This document shows, one piece after another, positions 1-11,630 of a stretch of DNA of 64,000 nt; within the stretch, counting starts at the first letter, position 1, and every line of letters begins with the position of its first letter. The stretch covers positions 5,022,001 to 5,086,000 of the forward strand of contig CM048847.1 in the NCBI GenBank assembly GCA_026545225.1, in the 5' to 3' direction. The notes beneath the pieces are model-generated. The model saw only the letters and a program-made list of their open reading frames with translations, did no database searches and was not told the origin of the DNA. Origin of the DNA: Cornus controversa (Eukaryota; Streptophyta; Magnoliopsida; Cornales; Cornaceae). The position numbers and the translations under genes are program-made.

Positions 1-3000
1 ACACTCAACGATCTTGCCGATCCAATCTTCATCATGTTTTGTTTCTGTCATTTTGATTCAAAAATAGAAATTCATAGTAAAATCGTGGATGATCACAACT
101 GTATCGTCCATTATGCCAGAATCGACCGTCTGGACATCAGAAAAGAAATGAGCATGGCAACATCGATTTTAAACTTGTTTTATTTGAGTTATTTTGTTTC
201 AAAATGCTGAATTACTTGAGAACTTGTACCACAATCAGAATTTGACGTTGCATGTTGCCTAAATCGACCGCCTAGACGTCCAAAAGAGACAACGAGCCTG
301 CCAGTCCAATCTTCCTCATGTTTGTTAGAGTTGTTTAGATTCGAGAAGAGCAATTCATCGTACAAATCGTTCATTATCACAACTGTATCGTGCTTTTGCT
401 CTGAATCGACTGTCTAGATATCCAAAAGTAATGTCCATGCAACAACGAATTTAAATTAGTTTCCTTTGAGTTCTTTTATTTTAGAAAGTCCTATTCAAAG
501 AGAAATCATGCATTATCCCAATCTATGGTGCTTTGGGCCTGAATCAACCGTTTGGACATCAGAAATAAATGAGTGTGGCAACAACAATTTTAAGCTAGTT
601 TGTTTTATTTGTTTTGCTTCAAAACTTCAAATTCCCAGAGCAATCGTGCCACAATTAAAATTTGACGTTGCTTTTTGGCAAATTTGACCACCTAGAAATC
701 CAACATACACAACGAGCATACTGATCCAATCTTCATCATGTTTTGTTAGGGTTATTCTTATTCGAAAAGATCAATTCATTGTAGAAATCGGGTATTATCC
801 CAATCGTATGGTGTTTTGTGCCAGAATCGACCATCTTGATGTTAGAAAGAAATGAGCATGCAACAATAATTTCAAATTAGTGTCATTTGAGTTGTTGTCT
901 TTCGAAAAGTTCTATACCTAGAAAAATTGTGCCACAATAAGAATCGTACGTTGTTGTTACCAAATTCAATATTCTAAACATCTAAAAGACTCAACGATCA
1001 TGCCGATCCAATCTTCATCATCTTTTGTTTATGTCATTTTGATTCAAAAATAGAAATTCATAGTAAAATCGTGCATGATCGCAACTGTATCGTGCATTGT
1101 GCCAGAATCGACCGTCTGGACATCAAAAAATAAATGAGCATGACAACATCGATTTTAAACTTATTTTGTTTGAGTTGTTTTGTTTCAAAAAGTCGAATTA
1201 CTTGAGATATTGTACCACAATCAGAATTTGACGTTGCATGTTGCCTAAATTGACCGCCTTGGTGTCCGAAAGACAAAACGAGCATGCCAGTCCAATCTTC
1301 ATCATGTTTGTTCGAGTTGTTTAGATTCGAGAAGAGCAATTCATCATAGAAATCGTTCAGTATCACAACCTATCCTACTTTGGCTCAGAATTGACTGTCT
1401 AGACATCCAAAAGAAATGAGCATAAAACAACGATTTTAAATTAGTTTCATTTGAGTTCTTTTGTTTCGAAAAGTCCTATTCAAAGAGAAATCGTGCATTA
1501 TCCCAATCGTATGGTGCTTTTGGCCAGAATCAACCGTTTGGACATCTGAAATAAATGGGCGTGGCAACAACAATTTTAAACAAGTTTCGTTTGAGTTGTT
1601 TTGTTTCAAAACTTCAAATTGCTAGAGTAATCGTGCCACAATTAGAATTTGGCATTGCTTTTTGCCAAATTTGACCACCTAAACATGCAAAATACACATC
1701 GAGCACACTGATCCAATCTTCATCACGTTTTGTTAGGTTATTCTTATTCGAAAAGAGAAATTCATAGTAGAAATCGTGTATTATCTCAATCGTATAGTGT
1801 TTTGTGCCAGAATCGACCGTCTTGACGTCAGAAAGAAACGAACATGCAACATTAATTTCAAATTAGTGTCGTTTGAGTTTTTGTCTTTCGAAAAGTTCTA
1901 TACCTAGAAAAATTGTGCCACAATAAGAATCGTACGTTGTTATTGCCAAATTCAATAATGTAGACATCCAAAAGACTCAACGATCATGCCGATCCAATCT
2001 TCATCATGTTTTGTTTCTGTCATTTTGATTCAAAAATAGAAAGTCGTAGTAAAATCGTGCATGATCATAACTGTATCGTGCATTATGCCAGAATCGACCG
2101 TCTGGACATCAGAAAAGAAATGAGCATGGCAACATCGATTTTAAACTTGTTTTATTTGAGTTATTTTGTTTCAAAATGCTGAATTACTTGAGAACTTGTA
2201 CCACAATCAGAATTTGACGTTGCATGTTGCCTAAATCGACCGCCTAGACGTCCAAAAGACACAACGAGCATGCCAGTCCAATCTTCCTCATGTTTGTTAG
2301 AGTTGTTTAGATTCGAGAAGAGCAATTCATCGTACAAATCGTTCATTATCACAACTGTATCGTGCTTTTGCTCTGAATCGACTGTCTAGATATCCAAAAG
2401 TAATGTCCATGCAACAACGAATTTAAATTAGTTTCCTTTGAGTTCTTTTATTTTAGAAAGTCCTATTCAAAGAGAAATCATGCATTATCCCAATCTATGG
2501 TGCTTTGGGCCTGAATCAACCGTTTGGACATCAGAAATAAATGAGTGTGGCAACAACAATTTTAAGCTAGTTTGTTTTATTTGTTTTGCTTCAAAACTTC
2601 AAATTCCCAGAGCAATCGTGCCACAATTAAAATTTGACGTTGCTTTTTGGCAAATTTGACCACCTAGAAATCCAACATACACAACGAGCATACTGATCCA
2701 ATCTTCATCATGTTTTGTTAGGGTTATTCTTATTCGAAAAGATCAATTCATTGTAGAAATCGGGTATTATCCCAATCGTATGGTGTTTTGTGCCAGAATC
2801 GACCATCTTGATGTTAGAAAGAAATGAGCATGCAACAATAATTTCAAATTAGTGTCATTTGAGTTGTTGTCTTTCGAAAAGTTCTATACCTAGAAAAATT
2901 GTGCCACAATAAGAATCGTACGTTGTTGTTGCCAAATTCAATATTCTAAACATCTAAAACACTCAACGATCATGCCGATCCAATCTTCATCATCTTTTGT

Positions 3001-3945
3001 TTCTGTCATTTTGATTCAAAAATAGAAATTCATAGTAAAATCGTGCATGATCGCAACTGTATCGTGCATTGTGCCAGAATCAACCGTCTGGACATCAAAA
3101 AATAAATGAGCATGACAACATCGATTTTAAACTTATTTTGTTTGAGTTGTTTTGTTTCAAAAAGTCGAATTACTTGAGATATTGTACCACAATCAGAATT
3201 TGACGTTGCATGTTGCCTAAATTGACCGCCTTGGTGTCCGAAAGACAAAACGAGCATGCCAGTCCAATCTTCATCATGTTTGTTCGAGTTGTTTAGATTC
3301 GAGAAGAGCAATTCATCATAGAAATCGTTCAGTATCACAACCGTATCCTACTTTGGCTCAAAATTGACTGTCTAGACATCCAAAAGAAATGAGCATAAAA
3401 CAACGATTTTAAATTAGTTTCATTTGAGTTCTTTTGTTTCGAAAAGTTCTATTCAAAGAGAAATCGTGCATTATCCCAATCGTATGGTGCTTTTGGCCAG
3501 AATCAACCGTTTGGACATCTGAAATAAATGGGCGTGGCAACAACAATTTTAAACAAGTTTCGTTTGAGTTGTGTTGTTTCAAAACTTCAAATTGCTAGAG
3601 TAATCGTGCCACAATTAGAATTTGGCATTGCTTTTTGCCAAATTTGACCACCTAAACATGCAAAATACACAACGAGCATACTGATCCAATCTTCATCACG
3701 TTTTGTTAGGTTATTCTTATTCGAAAAGAGAAATTCATAGTAGAAATCGTGTATTATCCCAATCGTATGTTGTTTTGTGCCAGAATCGACCGTCTTGACG
3801 TCAGAAAGAAACGAACATGCAACATTAATTTCAAATTAGTGTCGTTTGAGTTTTTGTCTTTCGAAAAGTTCTATACCTAGAAAAATTGTGCCACAATAAG
3901 AATCGTACGTTGTTATTGCCAAATTCAATATTGTAGACATCCAAA
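1..3945. repeat. Recent tandem duplication of a 14-monomer satellite block (1972 + 1973 bp)
   Basis: Bases 1-1972 and 1973-3945 are nearly identical over their whole length. Only scattered substitutions and a one-base indel near 1361/3334 were noticed. Each copy holds two successive 7-mer units that differ more from each other than the two 14-mers do. This is the signature of a recent unequal exchange or replication-slippage amplification of a 14-monomer unit. The third copy, starting about 3946, is already more diverged and looks like the satellite in the later blocks. Confidence 0.88.
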
Positions 3946-4866
3946 AGACTCAACGATCATGCCGATCCAATCTTCATCATGTTTTGTTTCTGTCATTTTG
4001 ATTCAAAAATAGAAAGTCGTAGTAAAATCGTGCATGATCATAACTGTATCGTGCATTATGCCAGAATCGACCGTCTGGACATCAGAAAAGCAATGAGCAT
4101 GGCAACATCGATTTTAAACTTGTTTTATTTGAGTTGTTTTGTTTCGAAACGCTGAATTACTTGAGAAATTGTACCACAATCAGAATTTGACGTTGCATGT
4201 TGCCTAAATCGACCGCCTAGACGTCCAAAAGACATAACGAGCATGCCAGTCCAATCTTCATCATGTTTGTTCGAGTCGTTTAGATTCGAGAAGAGTAATT
4301 CATCATAGAAATCGTTCATTATCACAACCGTATCCTGCTTTGGCTCAGAATCGACTGTGTCGACATCCAAAAGAAATGAGAATGCAACAACGATTTTAAA
4401 TTAGTTTCGTTTGAGTTCTTTTATTTCAAATAGTCCTATTCAAAGAGAAATCGTGCATTATCCCAGTCATATGGTGCTTTGGGCCAAAATCAGCTTTTTG
4501 GATATCAAAAATAAATGAGCGTGGGAATAACAATTTTAAACTAGTTTCGTTTGAGTTATTTTGTTTCAAAATTTAAATTCCTTGAGTAATCGTGCCACAA
4601 TTAGAATTTGACGTTACTTTTTGACAAACTTGACGACCTAGACATCCAAAATACACAACGAGCATACTAATCCAATCTTTATCACGTTTTGTTAGGGTTA
4701 TTCTTATTCGGAAAGAGCAATTCCTAGTAGAAACCGTGTATTATCCCGATCATATGGTGTTTTGTGCCAGAATCGACCGTCTTGACGTCAGAAAGAAACG
4801 AGCATGCAACAACGATTTTAAATTAGTTTCGTTTGAGTTCTTTTATTTCAAACAATCCTATTCAAA
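1..4866. repeat. Satellite block S1, ~141-bp monomers in a 7-mer higher-order repeat
   Basis: Tandem satellite. Counting from the recurring GACATC landmark (133, 275, 417, 555, 695, 838, 977, 1119) gives monomers of 138-143 bp. Two monomer classes occur: A carries a word like CCAATCTTCATCATG, and B carries CAACAACGATTTTAAATTAG or variants. Sub-types recur in the order A1-B1-A2-B2-B3-A3-B4, so the higher-order unit is seven monomers, about 986 bp (A1 restarts at 977 and 1963). AT-rich and non-coding. Length and organisation suit a plant pericentromeric or centromeric satellite, but that location is inferred. The block starts before the window and breaks at 4863-4866, where it runs into retrotransposon leader sequence. 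Confidence 0.93.
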
Positions 4867-5065
4867 CTTCCTTGCGGTACCTCTTCATTACTCACTAATG
4901 AGACTTAATCACCCAATCAAAGATCTAAACTCAACCAATTCTGGGAGTTATTACCAATCAAAACCAATTACCAATTCTGGGAGTTATTACCAATCAGAGT
5001 TCCTCAAATCCTCAACCTTTACCCGTCGCCCCTAGGTATTCCAACCTAGTGCTCTGATACCTTGT
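4863..5065 (-). mobile_element. Truncated family I leader fused to satellite
   Basis: This piece matches the PBS-proximal part of the complete interior (from about 11460 and again from about 11780), but the intervening 11570-11780 segment is absent. In its place a roughly 25-bp word ending GGGAGTTATTACCAATC occurs twice in tandem. The join to satellite at 4863-4866 shares CAAA between both sides, a microhomology junction typical of illegitimate recombination. Three of the four tRNA-like leader modules are lost; only the one holding the PBS remains. Confidence 0.8.
5051..5062 (-). other. Primer-binding site, degenerate (tRNA-iMet type)
   Basis: On the minus strand this reads AGGTATCAGAGC, three bases after the LTR end. 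It differs from the intact PBS at 11835-11846 (TGGTATCAGAGC) at the first base, the one that would pair with the tRNA terminal A. Confidence 0.8.
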
Positions 5066-5313
5066 TGTCACGCCCCGGTTTCCGACTCCCGGTTAGGAGC
5101 GAGGGAAACGGGGGTGAATCCGTAATTTCACTTCAAGATCCCAAACCTTAGTCTCATTATAATCTATTCTATTGCGGAAGCATTCTATATGTACACCCTT
5201 CAGGTGACATAAGATCATCAATGGCCCCTTGCAAATGATTTTCACGAAAATTGGGCTTGACCCATTCTAAATAATCAGCTCCTGGCATATTACACTTGCT
5301 TTACAATTCACGT

Positions 5314-5388
5314 GGACACTTCTGGGCACGTGTCCCCCTAGCATTTATATCTAACAAAAAAAAAATGGACACTTCTGGGCACGTATCC
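5314..5388 (-). repeat. Twin stem-loop in LTR I-1 U5
   Basis: Two copies of a GGACAC...GTGTCC inverted repeat lie about 50 bp apart (5314-5335 and 5367-5388). Both have the loop word TTCTGGGC. The first carries an intact CACGTG palindrome; in the second the right arm has mutated to GTATCC. The same pair occurs at 12098-12173, 29877-29949, 33861-33934 and 36345-36417. Confidence 0.75.
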
Positions 5389-6240
5389 CCCCAGCATTCC
5401 TACAACATGCATAATAGAATCTAAAATATACATGTCTCAGTCCTTGAATGTCCGTATTATATACATACATCACATGAATGAAATACATCTGAAGGGATTG
5501 ACTCAACATAATCACTCCATACGTTTAATCCAAATGTACAACATTCATCTACTATCCTGAACATAAAATAGATTCTAAGGAATCTAACTACTACCTCTGC
5601 AACTGGTGCTATCAGTTTCCCCAACTGACTCCATAATCGGCAATACCTGCAAAACCTGGGAGGGGGTGAGCTCAAAGGCCCAACAAGGTATGTAGAACCA
5701 TACTATCATCGTAGCAGCAGGTCGATCCTCACATATTCTCAAAAGTATACATGCACTTAAATATATCACAATATTTAAAGTCATGCCCCTCCTAGCATAC
5801 ATGAACCAACAATGCACATGGCAGTTCTAGCACTTATGAACATTTAAATCTACTACTCATGACTTATGAAAATCATTTACAACATGTTCAAAAGCAATAC
5901 ACATCCAGCATCAATATGTATAGAAAACATATATGAATTGAAGCATTTACATGAACAATGTAAATCAAATACCACGTCACCTACTCAACAAGATCCATTA
6001 AATCATGCATAAATGCACATGAAATCGCCACATGGCTACATGACAGATATTCATGCATTTTACCCATAAACAATCACGTTTTTCAAATCATGCGTGATGC
6101 TTTCCACCTCAATGCATATACATAGATATATATGTATATATATATATATCAAATTGACAGTCACATTTCGTATATATAACACATGCCACAAATTTCCAAA
6201 AATCACTTCAATGGGGACTAGCTTATCACTCCATCCATAG

Positions 6241-6358
6241 TAAGGGTCTCTTCGGCACCCAAACTCTGCTTACGCTTCTCGGTTCACTATTCCAACGGAT
6301 GCGCCATCCGCTTGGCCAAGTCTTGGGTCTTTCACCCTAGGGGTCATCCCCTTATCTT
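6241..6358 (-). repeat. Hairpin cluster in LTR I-1
   Basis: Contains CGGAT...ATCCG (6296-6310) and AGGGG...CCCCT (6339-6352) in a block otherwise rich in GGGTCT/ACCC words. It is the family I counterpart of the cluster in family III LTRs (38341-38460). The stems are similar in position but not identical in sequence. Confidence 0.65.
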
Positions 6359-6781
6359 AATTTTCAATTTTGTCACGCCCCAAAAACTCGCTTTTCAAAT
6401 AGTGCACATAATCACATCAATGCACTTATCCACACCATGAATGCATTTTCATCAAATCAATGCATTTTATTTTCACCTCAAGATTGTCACCATGTCATCA
6501 CACTCATATCATGGAAATCGTCATGCTTATGCATTTTTTAAGAAAGTCATATCTTTCATGCATAAATCTATAAACACCACATTTTCCCGTTTTCACCAAT
6601 GAACACACTTTTCACCGAAATCATTCATAGTCACATTTGCACATACACAACATATACAAGTCACATCCTGCATATAATCACATGTACATGTATATTAGCA
6701 TAGATATAATCATGCTTTCACTCCAATCCTGCATTTACAACGAGCAACCAACATGCATTCATACAACCATATACAATTACG

Positions 6782-6785
<4 letters not shown>

Positions 6786-6822
<37 letters not shown>
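6786..6822. repeat. (AT)n microsatellite
   Basis: Uninterrupted TA dinucleotide tract. More short (AT)n tracts follow at 7116-7225. The equivalent tract in LTR I-2 is 13571-13611 and differs in length. Confidence 0.95.
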
Positions 6823-6824
<2 letters not shown>

Positions 6825-7299
6825 TGTCACCCATATAGGTAGTAAAAACATACATAACACTTCACATATTTCATGCTTTTCCAATGCCCTTCTATGCTAT
6901 AATCCATTTAGCATGCATTTCTACTACTGCACCAAACATATAATCACATGTATATTTACGTATACTCAACTCATGCATAAGAATCATATATGCATGCAAG
7001 GCAACATCTAGCTAAATATACATATATAATTTAGCATACTTTACATGGCTCAATCCCTAAATATACATATAACAATGCAAATCGGCCTCTACATTTAACA
7101 ATGCTCTTACCCTCCAAGCCTACGTATATATATATATACCCACATATATATATATATCCTCACCTCCCACGTATATACATATATATATCCACCTTTATAT
7201 ATATATATGCACATATATATATGCAAACACCACATGTGACCAAATTAAGAACATATGTAAAATTAATCAACATAGTCAAATATACATAGAGATAGAGGC

Positions 7300-8640
7300 A
7301 AGAATCAACTTGCCTTGGGTCCCGCTTTCGCTAAGTCCGCATCTGCAAAGCGATCCAGACCCGATCTCGATCCAGCCCAATGCCGTAGTCCACACCACTG
7401 ATCCAACTGAACCATTTTCCTTTCCTTTTCAATTTCCATGCTTGACCCAAGTTAATTGATCTAAAATGGCAGCCCATTTCAATCAATTCAACCCACAAAC
7501 CAGTCGCCATACGCTCTACAAACCCGAGCTAAAATAGCCCATAACCAAGCCATCATCTTGCTACCAAAAAGAGTCCAAAGATCAATTACCGAGTTCACTT
7601 ACAATCCAACCTAATCAACTCAAGACTCAACTTCAGCCCACTGTCCATGCCGACACCACAAGGCCACCATTTTCACAACCAAACAGTAAAATTAAATTAA
7701 AAATCAACTAAATCCAACTTTGGCCCATCATCCACATACAATCTCTACCCCTTCATTAGCCCAAAACTAATCCATGGTTAAACCAATTATTGAAACCCAA
7801 TTCAGCCCAAGATATTCTTCACTAACCCAGTTCCTTCACCACAATTAAACCCCATATTGTAGCCCAACAAGACTCAAATCAGTTGACCCACAAGCAGTCC
7901 AAACCGTGACCAACCTGCCACCTCCATGAGCCGCCTCAGCCCAACAACCCACCAGCACCACCATCCTCACAACCGAGAATTCCCTCACCCAGCCATGCGC
8001 AGCCTTCACCACAAGAAACTTAATCCAAGCCACGGAGCACCGAAAGCTCATAACCCATGAACAAAACAGCCCACACCACCATCATCATGCTCAAATCAAG
8101 CTCCTCAAACAACAACAATGGATTAGCCGAACAAACCCAGCTCACTTTCAAGCCGTGTTCACCATTACTCACCACCATGGCCAATCCAGCCTTCCCCTTC
8201 ACATGTGAACCACCATCTTGGCCTCACCGTGAACCCACATGGCAGCCCTGAATAGCCAAGCTCACATCAGCCAAAGCCCAACCAATTCTCGCCGGCACCA
8301 TCACTCCAACCGTCAGACTGTCACCTCCATGGACAGCCGCTAGCACCAACCAGCCCCATCATGCGAGCCCTCCCTGTTCCGTGACCATCATCACCCATGA
8401 ACTAACCTCCAAAACCAATTAAAACCTGTTGAAACCACTGTAAAAAACCAGCGCGCAACCGTCGGTTGAAACGGTGAACCAGAACAGCCGTCTTTTCTTC
8501 CGTCTTCCTCGACGGTCCACTGTCGGAATAACCCCATGAACGACCACCAGCTACTCCAACCGATCACCCACGCACAGTTAAATCATCAGCCACCATTGAG
8601 AACCCCAGCCGAGTCTCCACCATTTGAAAACCCAGCAACT
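7300..8640 (-). other. GC-richer block of LTR I-1, no recognised gene
   Basis: On the + strand this is full of CCA, GCCCA and CCACC words, hence G-rich in the element's sense direction. It lies immediately downstream (sense) of a purine-rich tract. Several short overlapping frames are open on both strands, but none is long, none matches a family I know, and the two LTR copies do not preserve any one of them. It may be a transcribed leader. A block of the same character sits in the same place in families II (26240-27460) and III (39000-40320). Confidence 0.55.
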
Positions 8641-8659
8641 CCGGCCACCACTTCAACTA

Positions 8660-8838
8660 CCTTTCTCTATATTTCTCAGTATGATCACTTTCTCTTTCTA
8701 ACCATTTTCTTCTTTCTTTTTCTTTTATTTCTCTCTTCTCTTCTCGGTTTCTCTCTTTCTCTCTCTTTCTTCTTCTCTTTTCTTTTTCCTTTTCTTTTTC
8801 TTCTTCTCTCCTTTTCTTTCTTTCTTTCCTCCCTTATC
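8660..8838 (-). repeat. Pyrimidine tract (purine-rich in sense)
   Basis: Nearly pure C/T on the + strand (TTTCTCTCTTC-type words). It lies between the (AT)n U3 segment and the GC-richer block. Its counterparts are 15427-15608, 26130-26240 (as purines) and 40320-40560. The position downstream of AT-rich U3 suggests a 5'-leader or initiator-region role. That is inference. Confidence 0.8.
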
Positions 8839-8998
8839 TCCAGCCGACCCACGTGGTCTCTCTTTATTTTGAATCATTTTCTTGCACACTCACACACCAC
8901 ATATTTTGTGCACCACTCTCATCCACACAATCTCATACATACATATAATAATATATATATGCATCTACAACTATTTATAATTAAAAATAAACACACTC

Positions 8999-9064
8999 GC
9001 TATATATATATATATATATATATATTCTCTTCAACTATATATATAATTATATATATATATAGGT
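8999..9064. repeat. (AT)n tracts in LTR I-1 U3
   Basis: Several TATATA runs separated by short unique words. In the sense direction they lie upstream of the purine tract, so a TATA function is possible but not provable by eye. Confidence 0.85.
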
Positions 9065-9207
9065 ATCCATATCCTCCACCTCCATATAAATATATATATA
9101 ATTTCATCCATATATATATATTCGCATTTTCGAATTTAATTAATTCGAAAAAAATAACCCGGTCCAAAAATAATCCGAAACCGGTTAAAATTATTCCGGT
9201 CCTTACA

Positions 9208-9221
9208 ACCTCCCCTCCTTC
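9208..9221 (-). other. Polypurine tract of family I
   Basis: Minus strand GAAGGAGGGGAGGT, directly abutting the LTR start TGTAAGG. This is the usual site where plus-strand DNA synthesis is primed. Confidence 0.88.
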
Positions 9222-9296
9222 AAGGAATTCGTCCTCGAAATTAGCATAGTCATGGTCTTCCCAAAACCAATCCTTACCAGACTTCATTCTCGCCAA
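9208..9296 (-). pseudogene. Vestige of retrotransposon Pol C-terminus
   Basis: The minus-strand frame starting at 9296 reads through the PPT and includes the residues NFEDEFLEGGE about 20 residues in. The underlying DNA (TCGAGGACGAATTCC then the PPT) resembles the way pol ends in plant Ty3/Gypsy chromoviruses of the Tekay type, as I remember it. The frame then runs on into LTR sequence. Nothing upstream of it is coding. I read it as the last remnant of pol kept because it overlaps the PPT region. Family III keeps a mutated version (SNFRDEI at about 41080-41100). Confidence 0.5.
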
Positions 9297-11630
9297 TGAT
9301 CGTCACTTTCCTTTTCCACGTACCCTAGGCGCTACACTTGCAACACCTAACTCATAACACTCAAGTCTTGCACAATCTGTGCATCTTAACTGCCGTAAGG
9401 CAATATAACCACTTCCGTGACATGGCTGAGTGACTCCTAAGCCCATGTACGGTTCACTCACAAAAACCTCCGAAGCACTTGCTTCGTAGAGTCCACAGTC
9501 TCCATCTCGAGACCTATCTAGTCCATCTTTATCACTAGTCTAAGGCAACACCTGCGACTAATCATTCCAATCACTCACAGTGATACTTCCCTATAATCCG
9601 GGATCATCAATACTCAAAGTCATTCTTTTAATATCCAATATGACTTTCAATTTCTGGCATACCATTCCCGGGCTTAGTCTAATATCTTGGGCATCATCAC
9701 AACACAAACCATATCAATCCAGTGCACATCACAAGCGCACTCACCAGCAAGGCACATGACAGTGCACCTGCCGATACAAACCACATAAGCAATGTACTTG
9801 CTGCAGCAAGCCACATAACTCTGCCCAGTCTCATAGACCACAACCCACTGGAATCCAATGCCGAGTCCAGGATCTTACATCCCACTAATTTCACAATCTC
9901 CTTATTTAAGAGGAGAAACATTTACTCTTTTTCATCCTTCACACCAAGGAATCAGTTGACAATTAGAGAGAATTCCTTTCATATTAGCACTTCACTTTAG
10001 ACAACCCTTACCAATGAAAGTTTGAGGTCGCCTACAGTAACCAATCAGCAATCATACAGTGGCCGCAGCCCACTGCATCTACACATCCACTGCGTCCACC
10101 TCTCCCCTTCATGGTAAGAAACTATCCTCACTTCGGATACCATATGTCAGGATCCTCATCCATTATCAACTTATCCTTCTCTTAACATCATATCCACACT
10201 CGATCCAACTACATCAATCACGCGCATATCATAGTACACCACTAAGGTCAAGGCACATAAGGAGTGCACTTGTAAAAACAAATCATCTAGTCCTGTCCAT
10301 TTTTGTGGACTACATTCCATTGGCATTTAGTGCCAAGATTAGGGTTTTACATGCCCTTAACTTCACAATCTCATTCCTCGACGAATGAATCTCACTTACT
10401 CATCCATTAATCCTAACGGACGTTTCTGACTGCTCGGGTATTTATCCATTCCTTTCCAGCATCTCACTTGAGACCCCAAGATCCTGACTGCTTCATCTAG
10501 GACCCCACAAATCCTTCCATGCATTACCATTGCATTAAGTCATCATGTGTCCGCTGACTCCAAGAATTAGGTCAATTATGATTCCTCATCATTGTGCAAT
10601 GATTACAACGCAAATTTGACTCACTAAACTCTTGGTTTGGGAAACTACAAGGTAAACCATACCTTTCCCCACAATTCTAGACTGATACTCTCAAAGCCTA
10701 CCACTACATGTCTATTTCAACATCGTAGTCTACTCGGTTTCAAACCTCTACCCAGGTTTACCAATTCTCAAGACTGAAATTTCTAGGTGACTACATGTCA
10801 CTACTAGCTATGTGACGTCAAATGTAACACAAAAAAAGAAAGTAATGCACAGTCACATGAATCACGTATAGCACATAGCATATATCATACAACATGTTAA
10901 TCAAATAAACACATACCGTGCATGATATGAAATATGATGCATCAAATCAAATCAAAACCTTAGCCCTCAGGCTAACACTAGGAAAATACCCCTGATCGTA
11001 CACGGTCTCAGTACTTCCTCTGCCTGAGCAAGTGTGAAACACGGCCCAGTCCCCCTACTACACACATATTCGGACACAAATTCTAGAGCGGTTAAAACCA
11101 ACCTACTCTCATCCTCTGTACTCATTGGTAACCACCTACCAATCTATCCACATCTGTAGTCTCAGGTAGCAACCTTGACTATCAATACCAATCACTTTCA
11201 CTGACGTATCCCTACTATTGGGAATTCTTTATCTGTCGTCATCCAGACGAAACAACTCAACGCCTACAAGAGCCAGCGTATTGTAAGAGAAGCACTAATC
11301 CAAGAAAAATGTCTAGCTAGGCCACTTTTCCCAGTTAGCCCAACCCCGGCAATATGCCTTCCTTGTATTCCATCTCAATCCCGATTGCCAACCTCGGCAA
11401 TATGCTTACCAACAACACATCATAAGCCCCTAAGTATCTGTAAGGACTTAAAACACTTGCAAACTTCCTTGCGGTACCTCTTCATTACTCACTAATGAGA
11501 CTTAATCACCCAATCAAAGATCTAAACTCAACCAATTCTGGGAGTTATTACCAATCAAAACCAGTTTCACACACCAACACTTTGTTCTTTCATTTGGATT
11601 GCTCAAACCGAGCAAATCATCCCGCTACCG

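Larger units (their letters stand above)
5066..9207 (-). mobile_element. LTR I-1 (4142 bp)
   Basis: On the minus strand it runs from TGTAAGGACCGG to GGGGCGTGACA, so it has TG...CA ends. Outside it on the left lies the PBS and on the right the PPT, which fixes the polarity. In sense order it holds: GGACCGG direct repeats and (AT)n tracts; a purine-rich tract; a G-rich, relatively GC-rich block; many ATGCAT-like words and further (AT)n; a hairpin cluster; and a conserved block with a GGTTTTGCAG word near the U5 end. It is very similar to LTR I-2, with scattered substitutions, different microsatellite lengths and one deletion of about 27 bp in I-2 near 15090. The insertion is therefore young but not brand new. 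Confidence 0.92.

Noticed and set aside
1-4866. Satellite as a telomeric or rDNA spacer repeat
   Set aside because: No TTTAGGG-type units and no rRNA sequence; the 141-bp monomers in a higher-order unit fit a centromeric or heterochromatic satellite better.
6637-7289. Frames rich in Y, I and H near (AT)n tracts
   Set aside because: Direct translation of TATATA and CATATA repeats; they vary in length between the two LTRs with loss of frame.
8536-9249. Longest open frame in the window (237 codons, + strand)
   Set aside because: It lies antisense to LTR I-1. It translates the pyrimidine tract into F/L/S runs and the (AT)n tracts into Y/I runs, and the sister LTR breaks it at 15776. Not a gene.
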